Made by a program: the position numbers and the translations under genes
Origin: an uncultured Clostridia bacterium
GTDB lineage: Bacteria > Bacillota > Clostridia > Christensenellales > UBA1242
DNA length: 8,720 bases
Assembly: GCA_947384015.1 (NCBI GenBank)
Contig: CANDFN010000039.1
Coordinates: forward strand, 1-8,720
Direction of reading: 5' to 3'
Part shown: positions 6,601 to 8,720 of the stretch, one piece after another
How positions within the stretch are numbered: position 1 is the first letter of the stretch
How the letters are laid out: each line of letters opens with the position of its first letter
Notes under the pieces: generated by a model
What the model was told of the DNA's origin: nothing
Seen by the model: only the letters and a program-made list of their open reading frames with translations
The model's database searches: none

Positions 6601-7275
6601 GCTTTTAAGTTCGTCACGTAATTCCAAATATTTTTTAGCATCTTCACTTTGTTTCTTTAATGGCCCAAGACGTCTACTAACTTCACCAACAATATCGTTA
6701 GCACGTTCTAAATTTGCGCGCACAGTGTTTAAACGATTTTCTGTTTCGGTTTTACGCGCTTTATATTTTGAGATACCAGCAGCCTCTTCAAAGATTGTGC
6801 GCCTATCCTCTGGTTTAGAATTGATAATTTCATCAACCCTACCTTGTCCTATAATTGAATAACCATCTTTACCAATACCGCTATCATACATTAGGTCTAT
6901 AATATCTTTTTGTCTGCATGGTTTGCGGTTTATCATATAATCACTTTCACCACTGCGATATAGTTTGCGTGTAAAAACAACTTCATCATAATCAATATTA
7001 AAAGTATGATTTGTATTATCAAAAATTAAAGAAACTTCACAATAACTTAGCTTCTTTCTTTTTTCTGTTCCGGCAAAAATAACATCTTGCGAAGTTTTAC
7101 CACGCAAAGCCTTATTACTTCTTTCACCTAAAACCCAACGAATTGCATCGCTTATATTTGATTTACCACATCCATTGGGCCCAACGATTGCAGTAACACC
7201 GCTATCAAAACTAATTTTGGTTGGATCGGCAAAAGATTTAAAGCCAGATATTTCCATTTCTTTAAAAGTATTCAT
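3655..7275 (-). CDS. smc: Chromosome segregation ATPase Smc
   Basis: Smc is the ATP-driven DNA loop-organising subunit of bacterial condensin and works as a dimer with ScpA and ScpB, which are not in this window. The 1206-residue length is usual for the family. The N-terminal half-head has GFKSFAD at 11-17, Walker A GPNGCGKSN at 32-40 and the Q-loop in IIGQGRVDEI near 141-150. A long coiled coil (about 175-505) leads to the globular hinge (about 522-671, with conserved GRATFLPL and SPQGSISGGS). The second coiled coil then returns to the C-terminal head, with signature LSGGEK near 1100-1105, Walker B FCFLDEIEAALDD (catalytic Glu near 1129) and a THR switch near 1159. The start matches the usual distance to GFKSF, and GAGG lies just upstream with a short three-base gap. 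It is the first gene of the operon, read from the promoter at 7335-7362. rnc, which often precedes smc, is not adjacent. Confidence 0.98.
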   Translation of the reverse strand: MNTFKEMEISGFKSFADPTKISFDSGVTAIVGPNGCGKSNISDAIRWVLGERSNKALRGKTSQDVIFAGTEKRKKLSYCEVSLIFDNTNHTFNIDYDEVVFTRKLYRSGESDYMINRKPCRQKDIIDLMYDSGIGKDGYSIIGQGRVDEIINSKPEDRRTIFEEAAGISKYKARKTETENRLNTVRANLERANDIVGEVSRRLGPLKKQSEDAKKYLELRDELKSHEINAYIYQYDHAAQTKQDINVKLQGLRDNLNVLVNSIETEQAKYDKSLNEINQLDKKASDLHEQVLKNSLSLEKRQSDSRLLTEQTRYLREQMDRLKTQIDTYNTDLNQRQALVNAAKESKEEQQQKLSGLLKTSQEIHEKYLTLIDELTKSEGEKEASQREMIDNLEKLTEIKSNISAYIAKRDTMSENIKQDKAKLEELTQEKTRLNSECGNLIREVDALLTTKQSKASDLSKITEKMQALEQEISVANEQIYALKTSISNDTNRKNILANLQADFEGYQFAVKRLLQEGKKNPALATAIKGVVGNVIMVDSKYQTAIEIALGGSIQNVITKDEQDANKLISFLKNANLGRATFLPLNAVKQRTLSANDRQYLSAYGCLGLASELVKTEEQFRPVINSLLGSTLVCDTFDNAVQIARRSGYSFRIVTLGGEVLSPQGSISGGSKKSNDSSILGKENEIKSLEENILKRTKELNQYNTEYSQLLEKQNKLKVMLEQENAAYQTVVSNYTTKSAYLDAQKDKMASIEEDIFSYQSQIKIAENIVTELNTKINSIDSSELNYNNSRNAVTNYEDSNKNAYEQLKQKREQYAEEMTASKVQIASTEEKIRSLSKDIEVYTAEIENVKKQIENVQKELDSQLRVYNETINLSAMKEEDEKSKKIQAELDSLNQKLAQFDEFKQSLMNELKVIDDKKTKLQDEKSRLDNKIYQEETKLQKVDIDIENMQERIYEEYEMTYTDCLPFKTQDENFDIKETMIRISRIKAQITSLGFININAIEEYKTEGARYDEMLTQIEDLKKAEEDAVKIITDLSKEMLEKFNAEFIKIQENFTKVFKELFGGGNARLELLPSEDPLTAGVEIIAQPPGKVLSQITLLSGGEKTMTAIAILFAILKLKPMPFCFLDEIEAALDDANIDRYARYLKRFSDDTQFIVITHRKPTMELADSLYGVTMEEKGVSKVVSVKLSDAVKVSSEESKKQQAS

Positions 7276-7291
7276 AATCCTCGTCCGTTAA

Positions 7292-7326
7292 GCGCTATAA
7301 GCGCGAAATTTGCAAATAATATTTGC
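7292..7326 (-). promoter_or_regulatory. Tandem inverted repeats in the smc leader
   Basis: Between the predicted transcription start and the smc ribosome site lie two perfect small dyads. GCAAAT-AAT-ATTTGC (7312-7326) begins at about the first transcribed base. GCGCT-ATA-AGCGC (7292-7304) is a GC-rich island in very AT-rich surroundings. Either could be a 5' stabilising hairpin in the mRNA or an operator for a dimeric regulator. Neither is followed by a T-run, so they are not terminators. The function is inferred only from symmetry and position. Confidence 0.4.
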
Positions 7327-7334
7327 CTTTAAAC

Positions 7335-7362
7335 ATTATACCAAATTAATCTTAAATCTCAA
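7335..7362 (-). promoter_or_regulatory. Sigma-A type promoter for the smc operon
   Basis: On the minus strand a perfect -10 hexamer TATAAT (7335-7340) is preceded by TGG, giving an extended -10 (TGn). A -35 hexamer TTGAGA (7357-7362) matches five of six consensus positions, with a 16-base spacer. Transcription would start near 7327-7328, leaving a leader of about 52 bases before the smc ATG. It lies downstream of the ligA terminator and is the only convincing promoter in the window, so it probably drives smc through ffh. Confidence 0.82.
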
Positions 7363-7373
7363 AACATTTTAAC

Positions 7374-7401
7374 AAAAAAATCGCTTTTTAATGGCGATTT
7401 T
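7374..7401 (-). terminator. Rho-independent terminator of ligA
   Basis: On the minus strand AAAATCGC pairs with GCGATTTT (arms 7394-7401 and 7377-7384), with a possible extra G-T pair and a loop of about seven to nine bases. The downstream arm runs into seven Ts in total (7374-7380). It begins about 30 bases after the ligA stop and precedes the smc promoter, so it separates ligA from the smc operon. The stem is modest in GC. Confidence 0.75.
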
Positions 7402-7432
7402 AATTATAATAATTTTTATATGAATTTTTATT

Positions 7433-8720
7433 TTAATCTTTTAAAAGTTCTATTAATTTTGCTTCATCAATAACTTCTACACCCAATGCTTTAGCCTTAT
7501 CCAATTTACTGCCAGCATCTACACCAGCAATTACTAAATCTGTTTTTTTACTTACGCTGCTACTTACATTTGCCCCATAATTTTGCAAAACTTTTGTTAG
7601 TTCATCACGTTTATAATTCGTTAAGACTCCTGTTAAAACAATAGTTTTATTAGAAAAATTTTCATGATGTTTAATTTCTTCTGGTTTATTTATGGTAACA
7701 CCAAGTTCAAATAGTTTGTAAATATTATTCAAATTATCTGCGTCTGCAAAATATTCAATTATGCTATTTGCAACAATTTCACCCACATCATTAATTTTTG
7801 TTAAAGTTTCTAAATCAGCAGATTTTAATTCTTCTACAGTGTGAAATATTCGGCTTAATGTTAAAGCTGTCTTTTTACCGATGTTTAAAATACCTAATGC
7901 GAATATAAAATTAGACCATTCTATGTTTTTACTTTTCTCTAACGAATTGATTAAGTTTGTTGTTTTTTTATCTTTAAAACCTTCTAACCTTGCAAACATT
8001 TCTGCTTTTAGGGTAAATAATTCGTATGGATACGCCACTTTAAAATTATCAAATAAAACCTTTAAAGTCTTTTCACTTAAACCTTCTATATTAAATGCAT
8101 CACGAGAAACAAAATGTGTTAGTCTATCTATAATTTGTTCAAAGCAACCTTTGTGGTTAGTGCAAAACAAATTTGCACCTATTGTTTTTAGATTATTTCC
8201 ACAACTTGGACAGGTTGTTGGTGCAACAATTTCTTTATCGTTATCAGAATGCTCTGCCAGCCCCATAACTTCAGGTATAACCTCATTACTACGGCGGACA
8301 AATATTCTACTATTGATTGCAATTTGCTTACGTGCTATATCTTGTGTATTATTTAATGTAGCTCTACTAACAGTTGCACCAGACAGTTCTATAGGCTCTA
8401 AAATTGCTATTGGTGTAATTTTACCAGTTCTACCAACTTGCCATACTACGTCTTGCAATGTTGTTGTAAGCTCTATTGGCTTAAATTTATAAGCCATTGC
8501 CCATTTAGGAAATTTATTTGTGTAGCCAATATCTTCGCGGACAACTGTTTCATTAACCTTAATAACCATTCCGTCTATCATCACATCAAGATTATCTTTA
8601 ATTGTATCAATTCTTTTAATTTCTTTTTCGGCCTCTTCTACGCTGTTTATCACCACGAAGAAGTCTCCAGTTAAAAATCCTTGAGATATAATAAAATTAT
8701 GCATTTCCTGTTGATTTGTA
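7433..8720 (-). CDS. ligA: NAD-dependent DNA ligase LigA, C-terminal two thirds (partial)
   Basis: LigA seals nicks in DNA during replication and repair, using NAD+ to form a ligase-adenylate. The reading frame is open to the window edge and codes five residues (TNQQE) upstream of the Met codon at 8704, so that Met is internal. The N-terminal Ia domain and the catalytic KxDG lysine lie outside the window, about 240 residues judging from the usual length near 670. Counting from 8704, visible parts are nucleotidyltransferase motifs DGMVIK (44-49) and KWAMAYKF (67-74), the OB fold with GRTGKITP and SGATVSRATLNN (91-119), a zinc finger with Cys at 165, 168, 181 and 187, the helix-hairpin-helix domain (about 200-335, including GILNIGKKTA) and a C-terminal BRCT domain (about 348-423, with IVLTG and GSKLDKAKALG). 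The stop at 7433-7435 is followed by a terminator. All expected C-terminal domains are present. Confidence 0.97.
   Translation of the reverse strand, partial: TNQQEMHNFIISQGFLTGDFFVVINSVEEAEKEIKRIDTIKDNLDVMIDGMVIKVNETVVREDIGYTNKFPKWAMAYKFKPIELTTTLQDVVWQVGRTGKITPIAILEPIELSGATVSRATLNNTQDIARKQIAINSRIFVRRSNEVIPEVMGLAEHSDNDKEIVAPTTCPSCGNNLKTIGANLFCTNHKGCFEQIIDRLTHFVSRDAFNIEGLSEKTLKVLFDNFKVAYPYELFTLKAEMFARLEGFKDKKTTNLINSLEKSKNIEWSNFIFALGILNIGKKTALTLSRIFHTVEELKSADLETLTKINDVGEIVANSIIEYFADADNLNNIYKLFELGVTINKPEEIKHHENFSNKTIVLTGVLTNYKRDELTKVLQNYGANVSSSVSKKTDLVIAGVDAGSKLDKAKALGVEVIDEAKLIELLKD

Noticed and set aside
7881..8492. A 203-codon plus-strand ORF antisense to ligA
   Set aside because: It lies wholly opposite conserved ligA domains (OB fold, zinc finger, HhH), has no ribosome site that I can see, and its translation shows no recognisable domain. 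It is a shadow of ligA.
1..8720. Search for CRISPR arrays, insertion sequences, phage genes, tRNA or rRNA, or a new defence or secretion system
   Set aside because: No spaced direct repeats, transposase motifs, tRNA-like cloverleafs or non-housekeeping gene clusters are visible. The window is a core-genome region.

Overview
This window is a housekeeping segment of an AT-rich, low-GC bacterium, most likely an uncultured member of the Bacillota (Firmicutes). The evidence is the smc-ftsY-ylxM-ffh gene cluster, strong AGGAGG-type ribosome binding sites, NAD-dependent DNA ligase and AT-rich codon use. Tryptophan is encoded by TGG and TGA acts as a stop, so the standard bacterial code applies rather than the mycoplasma code. 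The first 52 bases are not genomic: positions 20-52 are an exact copy of the Illumina TruSeq read-1 adapter. The window is therefore the end of a short-read assembly, and its left edge is a contig artefact.

Layout from left to right: adapter (20-52); a 96-base coding tail of an otherwise lost plus-strand gene (54-149); a perfect hairpin that serves as a bidirectional terminator (155-182); then a minus-strand block. In transcription order (right to left) that block is ligA (5' end beyond the window, stop at 7433), its rho-independent terminator (7374-7401), a strong extended -10 promoter (7335-7362) with a leader carrying two small inverted repeats, smc (7275-3655), ftsY (3612-2749), a two-helix membrane protein of unknown function (2738-2394), a decayed gene with one frameshift and two nonsense codons (2377-1852), ylxM (1839-1534) and ffh (1533-181).

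The operon combines chromosome organisation (Smc) with co-translational protein targeting (FtsY receptor, Ffh signal-recognition GTPase, YlxM accessory HTH protein). Gene spacing is tight: the ylxM stop abuts the ffh start, and there are 10 to 42 bases between most other genes. This suggests one transcript from the smc promoter to the bidirectional terminator. Compared with the Bacillus subtilis order (rnc-smc-ftsY-ylxM-ffh-rpsP), rnc is not immediately upstream of smc, two extra genes (one dead) sit between ftsY and ylxM, and the unit ends after ffh.

I found no new biological system here. The observations most worth a second look are the adapter remnant, the pseudogene hidden between ftsY and ylxM, the unrecognised membrane protein embedded in the SRP operon, and the structured smc leader.
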